From Acinetobacter calcoaceticus DSM 30006 = CIP 81.8 (GTDB lineage Bacteria > Pseudomonadota > Gammaproteobacteria > Pseudomonadales > Moraxellaceae), in the NCBI RefSeq assembly GCF_000368965.1, contig NZ_KB849780.1:1674145-1738144 (forward strand): a stretch of 64,000 nucleotides of DNA. Direction: 5' to 3'. The translations under genes were made by a program, and so were the position numbers. The notes under the pieces were generated by a model. That model made no database searches. It was not told where the DNA came from and saw nothing but the letters and a program-made list of their open reading frames with translations. This document shows positions 1 through 8,968 of the stretch, piece by piece (within the stretch, counting starts at the first letter, position 1; every line of letters begins with the position of its first letter).

Positions 1-200
1 GGTAAGTCGGGTATCATGATTCCATAATGTGTACTACCAAAGCGTTTGTACAAAGTATGAGAAGTGAGTTCAAAATCTTTTGGCAATGTCGATTGCCGCT
101 CTGGTGTAACAGCTCCTAACAATGCCCCTGAAAGCTTAGCAACTTTTTGATTGGCTTTGTCCTTAAGACTCTTTGGTAATCTATGGCTTGAGATTAGCAT
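1..200 (-). CDS. DUF6670-like protein, N-terminal part (cut by window edge)
   Basis: An open frame starts at ATG 200-198 and runs off the left edge without a stop. About 50 residues in, it contains HYGIMIPDL, which matches HYGIMIPNL in the complete gene at 2571-3581 on the same strand. The two are therefore paralogs about 2.4 kb apart. The N-terminus here is longer and more basic than in the complete copy. The family resembles what I recall as DUF6670, common in Acinetobacter with no known function; that name is from memory. Only about 66 codons are visible. Confidence 0.7.
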   Translation of the reverse strand, partial: MLISSHRLPKSLKDKANQKVAKLSGALLGAVTPERQSTLPKDFELTSHTLYKRFGSTHYGIMIPDL

Positions 201-434
201 TATTTAAGATCCTTTATTTTTATCTGCTTAAAAGATTGAGTTCCATATTAGAACTAGATGATTTCAAGTTGAATGTTAATAAGGGACATTTTATCTTACA
301 CACACCTCCCACCTTTAAAATAAAAAATAAAAATCAATACTTTAAAATTAATTTCAACTAACTTATCACCTTTATAGCTTATATTTTCAATCCGATTTTC
401 CCCATAACTTTTGATCAATTTAGGTCTATAAATT

Positions 435-489
435 ATTAAAAAGTAAGGATAAATAATTAAAATTTATTGTTAAATTGGGGTTTATAAAA
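435..489 (+). repeat. Dispersed 55-bp element, copy 1 (decayed)
   Basis: This stretch shares two identical blocks with 32671-32726. The first is 23 bases (435-457) and the second 26 bases (464-489), separated by 6 bases here and 7 in the other copy. The other copy holds a 10-codon ORF with a Shine-Dalgarno sequence; here the start codon is lost, so this copy cannot encode the peptide. It lies in the 391-bp gap between the left-edge gene and the HD-domain gene. I see no other gene in that gap, only AT-rich sequence and the inverted repeat at 557-580. Confidence 0.75.
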
Positions 490-556
490 AGCTTATCAAT
501 CAAAGTTCTATCGGTATTTTAAAAGATCCAACTTGCAAAAAATCATCTATGATAAT

Positions 557-580
557 ATTTTAGAGCAATTACTCTAAAAT
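557..580. promoter_or_regulatory. Inverted repeat upstream of the HD-domain gene
   Basis: Two 9-base arms, ATTTTAGAG and CTCTAAAAT, are separated by 6 bases and end 11 bases before ATG 592. It could be an operator or a hairpin in the mRNA leader close to the ribosome binding site. Which it is cannot be told from sequence. Confidence 0.45.
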
Positions 581-591
581 GAGATCTACTA

Positions 592-1350
592 ATGAAAACT
601 ATAAGAATTGGTTCATATAACTGGATGCAAGCTACAAATGGTCAGCTCAGCTTCAAAGAGAAAATTAAGTTAATTCAAAAAATTATGCTGCCGAGTATTA
701 AGGCCTCTATAAAAATAAATTACTTTCGGTTTAAAACTTCCCATGATTTTGATATCGATCAGATCGTAATACCAGATACTCAAATGGTTAAAATCGCACT
801 TGATGAACTAGAGGCTAAAGCAAGTATATCTATCTACAATCATTCATGGCGGACCTACTTCTGGGGAGCTGCCTTAGGCAATATACAAAAACAGCAATTT
901 GACCATGAATCACTTTTAATAGCCTCACTTTTTCATGATATTGGCTTAACTGAGCAACATATTCACAGTAAAGGTTGTAATTGTTTTACCTATGAGAGTG
1001 CTAAACAATTTGAGCTAAAGGCTAAAGAACATAGCTTTGATGAAAAGAAAAGTGAAGTTATTAGAGATGCTATCTGCTTACATATGAATGGCTATATAGA
1101 TCATTCTGACCCAGCAGAAATTACTCTATTACAGCAAGGCGCATCCTGTGATGTGATTAGTGATGGTCTATATAGACTTCCCCTATCTTTTAGAAATGAA
1201 ATTTTAGAAAAATACCCTAGAAAACAATTTAATAAAGAATTTATTGAGCTTATTGCTTTAGAGAGAAAAAGTGTTCCAAATTCACGGACAGGTTTATTAT
1301 CTGAACTTGGTTTACCGCTCATGATTAAGGCAAATACATTTAAAGAGTAA
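592..1350 (+). CDS. HD-domain protein (predicted metal-dependent phosphohydrolase)
   Basis: A 252-residue protein with the HD signature: His84 in NHSWRTYF, then His115-Asp116 in LFHDIGLT, followed by a helical region. The spacing and the HSWR context recall HD proteins of the cyanamide hydratase-like group, but the substrate is unknown. There is no signal peptide, so a cytoplasmic location is expected. ATG 592 follows GAG at a reasonable distance. The 3' end overlaps the convergent AraC gene by 11 bp, so the two transcripts meet tail to tail. The general family is fairly sure; the reaction is not. Confidence 0.7.
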   Translation: MKTIRIGSYNWMQATNGQLSFKEKIKLIQKIMLPSIKASIKINYFRFKTSHDFDIDQIVIPDTQMVKIALDELEAKASISIYNHSWRTYFWGAALGNIQKQQFDHESLLIASLFHDIGLTEQHIHSKGCNCFTYESAKQFELKAKEHSFDEKKSEVIRDAICLHMNGYIDHSDPAEITLLQQGASCDVISDGLYRLPLSFRNEILEKYPRKQFNKEFIELIALERKSVPNSRTGLLSELGLPLMIKANTFKE

Positions 1351-2371
1351 TAATCTTTTTACTTTTGCGTTTCCGATATTGTGAAGGAGTTTCACCAGTC
1401 CAATATTTGAACGCTCTAGAAAAAGCTGAAGGCTCAGAAAAGCCGAGCAAGTAAACCACCTCATCACTTTTTAACTGTGTGTTTTCTAACAAATCACGTG
1501 CAAGCTTTTGACGGTATTCATTTAATACTTTTTCATAGCTCGTACCAATTTCTTTTAAGTCAGTTCTTAAGGCTTTTGAAGTGATATTGAGTGTTTTAGC
1601 AATATCATCTATTTTAAAATTTCCTGATTTTAGTTGATCTTGAAGAGTATTTTCGATTTTAAAAACCAGTTCATGCTTTTCTATCTGAGTTAAAGATTCT
1701 TCAATAATAGTCTCATGAATTTTATTTAATGTTTTATTAGCTGCCACAGAAGAGTCATTTAAAGTATCGGCATTAAATTTGATACACCCTTCAGGCATAT
1801 TGAAATATACAGGACATCCCCAGATCTCTTGATATCGCTCTGCATCAGCACCTTCACGATAAGTCAGCCACACTTCTAAGGGCTTAAATTTTTCATTAGA
1901 AACATGTTTTAAATATGCTAATAAAATTGAGATCGCACATTCTAAATAGTGCCGAATAGAATGCTCTAAACCAATCAAGTAAGCATCCTCTCCTTTTACC
2001 TCAAGCTTTAAAACATCAAATGCACTGGTAAATAGATGATAATATTTTATTGCTGTATTTAAACCTTGGCCGAAAGTAGAACTACTTAAAAATACATATT
2101 CAAATAAATCGCCACGTAGTACAGGCATTCGCCCGCCTACGACTAACCCAATATCTTTATTACCACTGACCTTTTCAGCAACAGCCCAAAATTTCTCTTG
2201 AATACGATTGTCATATCTTACGTTTTTATCTGGTATATTCAGTGCATGCTCTAAAAAATTAACACTTGAAAAAATAGCATCTGTATCTAATCCCATGTCT
2301 TTCATTGTTAAATAAGTTAGCCAAGGAAAGATGCCCGCATCACTACGAATTTTTGATTCTTTTATAGACAT
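1340..2371 (-). CDS. AraC-family transcriptional regulator
   Basis: A 343-residue regulator. The N-terminal two thirds look like the arabinose-binding-type domain of OruR/ArgR-like AraC proteins (about residues 20-200). The last 100 residues form the double helix-turn-helix, with the family signature GFSEPSAFSRAFKYWTGETP and the ending YRKRK. The frame is open further upstream to a GTG at 2425, but the ATG at 2371 gives the usual family N-terminus and is preferred. No effector gene is obvious nearby. It is convergent with the HD gene, so its target may lie elsewhere. Confidence 0.85.
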   Translation of the reverse strand: MSIKESKIRSDAGIFPWLTYLTMKDMGLDTDAIFSSVNFLEHALNIPDKNVRYDNRIQEKFWAVAEKVSGNKDIGLVVGGRMPVLRGDLFEYVFLSSSTFGQGLNTAIKYYHLFTSAFDVLKLEVKGEDAYLIGLEHSIRHYLECAISILLAYLKHVSNEKFKPLEVWLTYREGADAERYQEIWGCPVYFNMPEGCIKFNADTLNDSSVAANKTLNKIHETIIEESLTQIEKHELVFKIENTLQDQLKSGNFKIDDIAKTLNITSKALRTDLKEIGTSYEKVLNEYRQKLARDLLENTQLKSDEVVYLLGFSEPSAFSRAFKYWTGETPSQYRKRKSKKIITL

Positions 2372-2570
2372 GCTCACAATTACAAACTCAATCGAAAACA
2401 AAGCAATGGCTGAGTAAAATACCACCTAACTAAGTTAACAATAAAGTTTTTATTCAGTATGAACCGTAAGTTTATAGCTCTTATACATGTAAATGTTATT
2501 TTGAAAAACGCCCTGACCCGATGTAAAAAGCAGAGCGTATTGAAGACAAGTGCTTGATTAAATTTTAAGA

Positions 2571-3581
2571 TTATTTCGGGTCTATGTATTCAATATAGGC
2601 TCTACCTTGTATTGGTTTCCCTTTAAATAGCCCATTATATTGGTAACTTCCCGCATAGCCTCCCGCCATACCATACTTAAAGTCACGGTTAGTAATACCA
2701 TCAATTTTAATGAGAAGATTTCCATGATCATCATCCACTTGCCAACTAAATTTATGTGGTAAGCGCATGCTAGTTCCATCTGGAGTCGTAACTCTTTCAG
2801 GTTCATATTCGTGAACAGTAGATTTAAAACCACGAGAATAAATACCCCCATGGTCATCTAGCGAGCGCACATAGACTCTACTTTGCAACGTTAAACCTAA
2901 TGGACCGAACGTATCCACAAATAAAACTTGGGTCTTTTCATCAATATTCAAAATTTGATACGTAAAAAAGTTAAGTGGAAGATTAATATTAATGGCACGG
3001 GCATATTCGTAAGTACATAAACCCTTAATTTCTGTTTTTACTCCCGCTTGCTCTACATATCCTTGGTAGTCACATAGCAAAGCCCAATGATCATATGCTC
3101 CCCCTACAAGATTAGCGAAGTGCGCAATTTTATCTGTTGCTCGAAGCTTTAAATCAAAATTAAAGTTGTGACCGTCACGGTGAGCATGAAATTCGGGGTA
3201 TGTTCCTTCAATAGTTACATCATTGCCAAACTTTAAGTAGCTACCATTGGTCACTAATGTGCAATCTTTTTCTACACTATAGCCATTAAAGTGATCAGGG
3301 GTTCCAGTAGCTGTACCAATTAAAACGTTAGCCGTATCTATATCACTTGTCTTGATTAAATGTTGATTTCGAAATAGCTTAATTTGAGGTTGTCCCACGA
3401 CCACAATAATATTTAGGAAATTAAAAGGTTCAGGTAAATTTGGAATCATAATTCCATAGTGAACACAGGTATATTTTCCTTGCGGTGTACTAACTGAAGT
3501 ATCTGGATTAAAAGATTTACTATTTACTAAACCTGAACGATCAATATTATTTGTAATTCTAGCTGGCAATGAAAAGCGCAT
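2571..3581 (-). CDS. DUF6670-like protein of unknown function
   Basis: 336 residues. ATG 3581 is chosen because it follows a strong AGGAAGGA at 4 bases; a TTG seven codons upstream would also be in frame. The protein is rich in beta-strand-like, aromatic segments and has no signal peptide or membrane helix. HYGIMIPNL near residue 45 matches the partial gene at the left window edge, so these are paralogs on the same strand. The repeated references to strands and glycine turns suggest a lipocalin-like or beta-propeller-like fold, but this is only an impression. Function unknown. Confidence 0.65.
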   Translation of the reverse strand: MRFSLPARITNNIDRSGLVNSKSFNPDTSVSTPQGKYTCVHYGIMIPNLPEPFNFLNIIVVVGQPQIKLFRNQHLIKTSDIDTANVLIGTATGTPDHFNGYSVEKDCTLVTNGSYLKFGNDVTIEGTYPEFHAHRDGHNFNFDLKLRATDKIAHFANLVGGAYDHWALLCDYQGYVEQAGVKTEIKGLCTYEYARAININLPLNFFTYQILNIDEKTQVLFVDTFGPLGLTLQSRVYVRSLDDHGGIYSRGFKSTVHEYEPERVTTPDGTSMRLPHKFSWQVDDDHGNLLIKIDGITNRDFKYGMAGGYAGSYQYNGLFKGKPIQGRAYIEYIDPK

Positions 3582-3929
3582 ATATTCCTTCCTCAACAAC
3601 AATGATCAGCCATTTTTGATTTCAAAAGGGCTGTACCTGTAAAGCAACTCCTAGAGGAATAGTAATTTCATTTTTTCTTTTTTTTTTGACATTGCTGTAC
3701 TCAACCACAATCACACTATGTCAATTTTTTAATACACTAAAATTCTAACTTTCTTCAAATCCATAACTGTTTGAACGAAACTTTGGTATGAAAAAGATGA
3801 ATAAAATTATGTTCATAAAAAACCTCTTCAGACTTCACTTGAAATTTCAGTTAACAACTGTTTTATAGTCCTTAGCCTGAGTATGCCTTACCATAGCTAA
3901 AAGATATAAGCTTGAAGGCATCTGTTGCA
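3582..3929. other. Intergenic region with T-tract and inverted repeat
   Basis: A 348-bp divergent intergenic region between the DUF6670-like gene and the Nudix gene. It holds a T-rich run at about 3671-3687 and a 7-base inverted repeat, TTGACAT at 3686-3692 and ATGTCAA at 3718-3724. Each arm includes a perfect -35 hexamer (TTGACA), one per strand, but I find no convincing -10 at the right spacing for either. No gene is seen. Confidence 0.4.
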
Positions 3930-4550
3930 ATGAATGACTCAGTTAAGTGGTTAGAAACTTTAAATAAAATTACTGGTATTGCTCAAACAGGTTTACATTA
4001 TTCAAAAGATGTTTATGACAAAGAACGTTATGAACAACTCTTAGGACATATTGAATATTTGTTAGAATTAAAAGAAATCAAAACAGAAAAATTTATTGAT
4101 AACGTACTCCAAGATGTAGGTTATGCCACTCCAAAACTAGATGTCAGAGCAGTTGTTTTTAAAGAAAATAAATTATTATTAGCAAAAGAAATTGGAGATG
4201 GACGATGGTCTGTTCCGGGTGGATGGGCGGACGTGGGTTACTCAGCATCGGAAAATGCTGAAAAAGAAGTTCTGGAAGAGACTGGTTTTCGAGTTAAAGC
4301 CATTAAATTATTGGCTTTAACAGATAGAACCAAGCACTCCCACCCTCCTATGTTTTTACATGTGTATAAAGCTTTCTTCTGGTGCGAAATTATTGATGGT
4401 GAACTAACACCAAGTATTGAAACACCCGAAGTTGGATTCTTTGGTAGAGATGATTTGCCACCTATTTCTACAGCACGGGTAACAGAAGAACAAATACAGC
4501 AATTCTTTGATTATTTAGAGTCAATACCAGACGTTACTCAATTTGATTAA
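3930..4550 (+). CDS. Nudix hydrolase with N-terminal NUDIX_N domain
   Basis: 206 residues from ATG 3930; an upstream in-frame TTG at 3912 is less likely. The first 65 residues resemble the NUDIX_N helical domain and residues 70-200 are the Nudix fold. The Nudix box reads GGWADVGYSASENAEKE then VLEETGF. The two metal-binding glutamates of EE are kept, the arginine is lysine, and the glutamate five residues after the first Gly is tyrosine, a variation I recall from this subfamily. It likely hydrolyses nucleoside diphosphate derivatives such as ADP-ribose or NADH; the substrate is inference. Confidence 0.85.
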   Translation: MNDSVKWLETLNKITGIAQTGLHYSKDVYDKERYEQLLGHIEYLLELKEIKTEKFIDNVLQDVGYATPKLDVRAVVFKENKLLLAKEIGDGRWSVPGGWADVGYSASENAEKEVLEETGFRVKAIKLLALTDRTKHSHPPMFLHVYKAFFWCEIIDGELTPSIETPEVGFFGRDDLPPISTARVTEEQIQQFFDYLESIPDVTQFD

Positions 4551-4618
4551 TTAAAAACTCAATATAAGGTAGAGCTCTTATATTTGGAGTTCTGCTTTCA
4601 TAATGGAATATGTCGTTT

Positions 4619-5782
4619 TTAGCGAAACCCATATTGTTTAGCTCGCCAAACTACAATGAATGTAATAAATAACAATATTAAAAGTACTAAAGGAAAAGTG
4701 CTCACTCCGAAATTACTGAGTAAGAAGCCACCAATAATTCCCCCGCCAGCAATAGCGATATTCCAAACAGTCACTAACATCGACTGAGCAATATCAGCCA
4801 TATTGGTTGTAGTCTTCGCTAACGCAGTTTGAAACAATGTCGCAGCACCACCAAACGCGATCCCCCAAATTCCGATTGCCACATAAACGATAACCGCATA
4901 ATTACCCATGACCGCAAGTAAAAGAGCGGAAAAGCCAAATAATATGATGCTAGTGAGTGTCAATAGGCGTGAATGTTGGTCAATCAACACACCTGTAATG
5001 AAGATACCTAATAATGATGAACAGCCGAATATGAGTAGAATGATGTCCGTATGTTCAACTAAATGAGCAATTGATAAAAACGGAGCTATGTACGTATATA
5101 GAATATTGTGTGCCAGAACAAAGCTTAAAACAGTAAATAATATAGGCCTGACCCCAGGCAAAATGAACACCTGATTTAAAGATATACGTTTAGCCCTAGG
5201 CTGCCCCTCAAAGTCAGGTAATGTTAGGCCCCCCCACACGACTAAAATAATTGCAAAAATACTCATAATACCAAAAGCCATTCGCCAACCGAACAATTGA
5301 CCAAGGTAAGTACCTGCTGGCACACCTAGCGATAAAGCCAATGGTGTTCCTAACATTGCTATTGCTATCGCACGCCCTCTTAAGTGTTCTGGTGCCATTC
5401 GTGTTGCATAACCAGCTAACAACGCCCAAAGTAAGCCAGCTGAAATACCAGCCAGAAATCGAGCTGCCATTGTTAAAAGATAACTTGTAGATAGCGTTGT
5501 AATTAGGTTCGTGAGAGCAAAACCCAATAGAGCAATTAATAACAATGGCTTACGTCGTACACTCTGCGTAGCATTAGTTAATGGAATGGCTGTTAATAAA
5601 GACCCAATTGCATATATCGTAATTGTTTGTCCTGCTAAGGGTTCAGATATATTTAAACCCAAAGCTAATTGAGGCAATAACCCAGCAGGTAAGGCTTCTG
5701 TCAAGATCGTAATAAACGCTCCCATAGCAAGAATAAGTAAAGGAACGATAGGCAATCGATCATTTGAATGTGAATTACTCAT
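4619..5782 (-). CDS. MFS transporter, sugar-efflux/AraJ-like
   Basis: 387 residues with about 12 hydrophobic segments. The family loop motif between helices 2 and 3 is weak (TQSVRRKP), and the second motif region includes LLWALLAGYATRMAP. It belongs with the drug/H+ antiporter-type MFS proteins such as AraJ and YdhP. The start ATG overlaps the stop of the upstream serine hydrolase by 4 bases (ATGA), so the two are translationally coupled in one operon. The substrate is unknown; export of a compound handled by the hydrolase is plausible. Confidence 0.85.
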   Translation of the reverse strand: MSNSHSNDRLPIVPLLILAMGAFITILTEALPAGLLPQLALGLNISEPLAGQTITIYAIGSLLTAIPLTNATQSVRRKPLLLIALLGFALTNLITTLSTSYLLTMAARFLAGISAGLLWALLAGYATRMAPEHLRGRAIAIAMLGTPLALSLGVPAGTYLGQLFGWRMAFGIMSIFAIILVVWGGLTLPDFEGQPRAKRISLNQVFILPGVRPILFTVLSFVLAHNILYTYIAPFLSIAHLVEHTDIILLIFGCSSLLGIFITGVLIDQHSRLLTLTSIILFGFSALLLAVMGNYAVIVYVAIGIWGIAFGGAATLFQTALAKTTTNMADIAQSMLVTVWNIAIAGGGIIGGFLLSNFGVSTFPLVLLILLFITFIVVWRAKQYGFR

Positions 5783-6969
5783 TCAATTATCCCTACAGCT
5801 TTATAGACTGCATCTCGTAGATCTGTAACGAAACTTCCAGACATGCCTTCATAAAGTGTGTTTGTAAATGCGATGACACTCAGATTATGTTTTTTATCGA
5901 CAAACCATGAATGACCGTAAGCGCCTCCCCAACGCCATGTTCCCTCTGATTCTGGTGATAGCGCTTGCTGAGCGTTCCTTAATACTGAAAATCCGAGACC
6001 AAAACCAAAGCCCGGTGCATTAGGTAACTCATAACCACCCGTTTGATCTTTTGTCATTTCAGCGATTAATTCAGTGGGTAAAAATAATGAATCATCCTGA
6101 CGAAGAGCTTCTAATAAGCTAAAAAAATCCTCAACGGTTCCGGCCATTCCTGCGCCACCTGAGAAAAATGCTTGCGAATTAAAAATACGGCGTGGACTAA
6201 AATTAATTCCAACACATCCTTCAAATGGTGAAACAACCTCTTCTTCTAATAAAATATGAGGTTCAGGACTATCACTCACATAAGCAGTTGCTACATGTTG
6301 GTTATCTGGTACAACAAAACAAGTATTGTTCATTTTCAATCGATCAGTGACTAACTCTCTGACCGCTTGATCTAAAGGCTTGCCATATACTTTTTCGATT
6401 AATGCACCTAATACATCTGTTGCTAAAGAGTATCCCCACTCTTTCCCTGGCTCATAGAGTAAAGGTACGGTAGAAATTCGACGTACGTTCTCTTCCAAAC
6501 TAATATCGGATGAATCCATACCATCCGATACGCCTGCTTGCGAATATGTACCACTGCTATCTGGTTCAAGAAAACGATAATTTAAACCTGCCGTATGACT
6601 GAGTAGTTGGCGTAAAGTAATCGGTACAAACTTTCCATTTTCTAATTTAGGCTGAAAAAATGGTAATTGATGATGAATGAATTCATCTAAGTTCAGTTTA
6701 TTTTGAGCAACTAAAACTAAAGCAGCGGTTGAAACAATAACCTTACTCACTGAAGCTAAACGGAAGACTGTATCCGTTGTCATTGATATTGATCGCTCTC
6801 GATCAGATAACCCCAATGCTTCACGATGTATAACTTTCCCATGTTGAGCCACAATAACCGCAGCACCTACTAACTGGTTATTATCTATCGCTTTTTGAAC
6901 AACATTTTGAACGAGGCTTAAAGAGATCGATGGTACGGTGTTATTTGATACGGACTCTTTAGAAATCAT
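5779..6969 (-). CDS. Serine hydrolase, class C beta-lactamase/esterase family
   Basis: 396 residues of the beta-lactamase-related PF00144 family. The SxxK motif is Ser73-Val-Ser-Lys76, and the second motif tyrosine is Tyr181 in WGYSLATDVLG, as in EstB-type esterases rather than the YxN of true beta-lactamases. A glycine-rich W-G-G-A-Y-G-H-S-W segment near residue 340 corresponds to the third motif. There is no signal peptide, so it is probably a cytoplasmic esterase and not a resistance enzyme. It is the first gene of an operon with the MFS transporter and is divergent from the LysR gene at 7086, its likely regulator. Confidence 0.85.
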   Translation of the reverse strand: MISKESVSNNTVPSISLSLVQNVVQKAIDNNQLVGAAVIVAQHGKVIHREALGLSDRERSISMTTDTVFRLASVSKVIVSTAALVLVAQNKLNLDEFIHHQLPFFQPKLENGKFVPITLRQLLSHTAGLNYRFLEPDSSGTYSQAGVSDGMDSSDISLEENVRRISTVPLLYEPGKEWGYSLATDVLGALIEKVYGKPLDQAVRELVTDRLKMNNTCFVVPDNQHVATAYVSDSPEPHILLEEEVVSPFEGCVGINFSPRRIFNSQAFFSGGAGMAGTVEDFFSLLEALRQDDSLFLPTELIAEMTKDQTGGYELPNAPGFGFGLGFSVLRNAQQALSPESEGTWRWGGAYGHSWFVDKKHNLSVIAFTNTLYEGMSGSFVTDLRDAVYKAVGIIE

Positions 6970-7051
6970 AGTAAAAACTTCTTTTCATATTCGAGATTTA
7001 TATACTAGGAAGTCTCCTATTAAAGAAAAAGTCGGTTATAGTTCCTTGTTA

Positions 7052-7071
7052 TACGGAAGTTATATTCCGTA
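7052..7071. promoter_or_regulatory. Inverted repeat, candidate LysR operator
   Basis: Arms TACGGAA and TTCCGTA are separated by GTTATA, ending 14 bases before the LysR start. The LysR Shine-Dalgarno GAGGAG lies just after it. Position between the divergent serine hydrolase and LysR genes suits an autoregulatory LysR site; binding is inferred. Confidence 0.5.
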
Positions 7072-7085
7072 ATGAGGAGAAAAAA

Positions 7086-7973
7086 ATGGATAGCCTGAAT
7101 GGTTTTACAGTGTTCGTTAAAATCGCTGAGACTGGAAGTATTGTGGCGGCAGGACGTTCATTAGGAATTTCAGCTTCTGCTGTTGGTAAGAGCTTGATTC
7201 GCCTTGAAGAAAAGATTGGTGTACGACTTTTTCATCGTAATACACGTAGTATTAATCTGACTGCTGAAGGAATATTATTTTTAGAACGTAGTCGACGGAT
7301 ACTGGCTGAAATTGAAGCAGCAGAAATGGAGTTATCGCAAGCAATCAAGTCTCCACAAGGACGATTACGTGTGAGTTTGCCTTTAGTAAGTTCACTCGTA
7401 TTACCTATACTGGGTGACTTTATGCAGGAATATCCAGAAATAGAATTAGATCTTGATTTTACAGACCGATTGGTAGATGTGATTGAAGAAGGATTCGATG
7501 CTGTTGTTCGTACTGGTATTCCAACAGATTCACGTTTAAAAGCCTCAAAACTGGGTACTTTTAGACAATTACTCGTCGCCTCTCCTGCTTATTTACTTCA
7601 ACGTGGAAGACCCACTGTACCTGCTGATTTATTAAAACACTCTTGTTTACATTATCGATTTTCTCATAGCGGCAAGCTTGAGAAATGGCCCCTAAAAACA
7701 ACCGAAAACGAACCAGAGTTACAACTTCCTATATCTATGATTTGTAATAACATTGAGACACGAGTTTGTTTTGCGCTAAAAGGGCGAGGAATTGCTTGTT
7801 TGCCAGACTTTTCTATCAAAGAATTATTGAATACTAATCAATTAGTTCAAGTATTACCGGAGTTTGTAGATAGAACAGGCGTATTTAATATTCTCTGGCC
7901 AGCAAGTAAACATCCATCCCCGAAAGTTCGAGCATTTGTTAATTTCTTATCTCAACATATGTTTGAGAAATAA
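7086..7973 (+). CDS. LysR-family transcriptional regulator
   Basis: 295 residues. The N-terminal winged helix-turn-helix (about residues 1-60) contains GRSLGISASAVGKSLIRLEE, followed by the linker helix and a PBP2-type effector domain of the CrgA-like group. GAGGAG precedes ATG 7086. It is divergent from the serine hydrolase-MFS operon and separated from it by 116 bp containing an inverted repeat, the usual LysR arrangement. It probably controls that operon. Confidence 0.9.
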   Translation: MDSLNGFTVFVKIAETGSIVAAGRSLGISASAVGKSLIRLEEKIGVRLFHRNTRSINLTAEGILFLERSRRILAEIEAAEMELSQAIKSPQGRLRVSLPLVSSLVLPILGDFMQEYPEIELDLDFTDRLVDVIEEGFDAVVRTGIPTDSRLKASKLGTFRQLLVASPAYLLQRGRPTVPADLLKHSCLHYRFSHSGKLEKWPLKTTENEPELQLPISMICNNIETRVCFALKGRGIACLPDFSIKELLNTNQLVQVLPEFVDRTGVFNILWPASKHPSPKVRAFVNFLSQHMFEK

Positions 7974-8188
7974 AGAATATGATGTGCTAGATAAAGACCT
8001 ATTTGTCAAAATTGACGGACAAGACGGGTAACAGGTAAAGAGTAATCTTCAATATTGTTTTATTTCAAATAGATTTTTCTGTATCACCTCTTTAGGTGTG
8101 ACCTTCGTTTTTAATTTAAAAAAATAATAAGTTTTATGCTTTAAGCATTTAATGATGACTTATTTTCATTAAATTAAACCTCAATTCA

Positions 8189-8788
8189 CTAAACACTCAC
8201 AACATATTGATCTAGATTCTTTAATGCAAAATTAATGACCAGAGAAAGCTCTTCTTGCGAATATCCATCTCTTGCTTGAACAGATAATCCATGCAGAACA
8301 AGTGCGTAATATTGCCCTAAAGTTTTAGGATCAGCCTCTGCCACCAATTGTCCCTCTGATTTTGCCTGAACAAATCGATCAACCAGACTCTGACCCCGTG
8401 CAATGCGCTGTGCTTTCATCCAGTCTAAAACAGCTTGGTTCTCTTCGCCAAGCACACTCGCTGCTGACACGACCATGCACCCATACGAGTGATTGGCTTG
8501 CGTGTAAAGTGCTAGCGCATCTTGAAATAATTGGCTGATGGCATCTTTAATATTTTTTTGCTTTAAAGCATTTAACGCAAAATTACCTTCATTTTTTTCG
8601 TAGTGATTTACGGCCTCTCTAAACAAAGCCTCTTTAGAGCCAAATGCTTTATAAATTCGAGCTGAGGCAATCCCCAAAACCTCAACTAAATCTGACATTG
8701 ATGTGCCTTCATAGCCGTGAAGCCAGAAGAAATCTCTCGCTTTTACGAGGGCTTCTTCTCGATCAAACTCTCTTGGTCTGCCAGCCAT
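8189..8788 (-). CDS. TetR-family transcriptional regulator
   Basis: 199 residues. The N-terminal helix-turn-helix has the start MAGRPREFDREEAL and the recognition region SMSDLVEVLGIASARIYKAF. The C-terminal domain resembles the TetR_C group found in regulators of the AcrR/YxaF type. It is divergent from the catabolic genes beginning at 8969. The gap holds a perfect palindrome (8939-8952) that could be its operator, so repression of the downstream genes until a ligand appears is the likely mode. Confidence 0.9.
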   Translation of the reverse strand: MAGRPREFDREEALVKARDFFWLHGYEGTSMSDLVEVLGIASARIYKAFGSKEALFREAVNHYEKNEGNFALNALKQKNIKDAISQLFQDALALYTQANHSYGCMVVSAASVLGEENQAVLDWMKAQRIARGQSLVDRFVQAKSEGQLVAEADPKTLGQYYALVLHGLSVQARDGYSQEELSLVINFALKNLDQYVVSV

Positions 8789-8938
8789 AATGACCCTTCA
8801 TCAAATTCAGTACGTGTTTTCATTATTATTCGAAAAAAATATTTTCACAAATAAATCAAAGAGATTTATTCAAAATAGTCCAGTTTTGTTTTGATTTTCA
8901 AATAAAAAGTTGTTTTTATCCAAAATTCAGCCTATTGT

Positions 8939-8952
8939 TTGTCGATCGACAA
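8939..8952. promoter_or_regulatory. Perfect 14-bp palindrome, candidate TetR operator
   Basis: TTGTCGATCGACAA is perfectly self-complementary and ends 16 bases upstream of ATG 8969. A weak promoter, TTGTTT at 8910-8915 and TATTGT at 8934-8939, would overlap it. Site and position suit repression by the divergent TetR protein; this is inference. Confidence 0.55.
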
Positions 8953-8968
8953 CTAATTAGGTTTTATT

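Noticed and set aside
173..361. 62-codon plus-strand ORF at the left end
   Set aside because: It overlaps the antisense N-terminus of the DUF6670-like gene, has low-complexity AT-rich codons and no ribosome site.
5779..6969. Calling the serine hydrolase a resistance beta-lactamase
   Set aside because: It lacks a signal peptide and the YxN motif; the YSLATD pattern fits EstB-like esterases.
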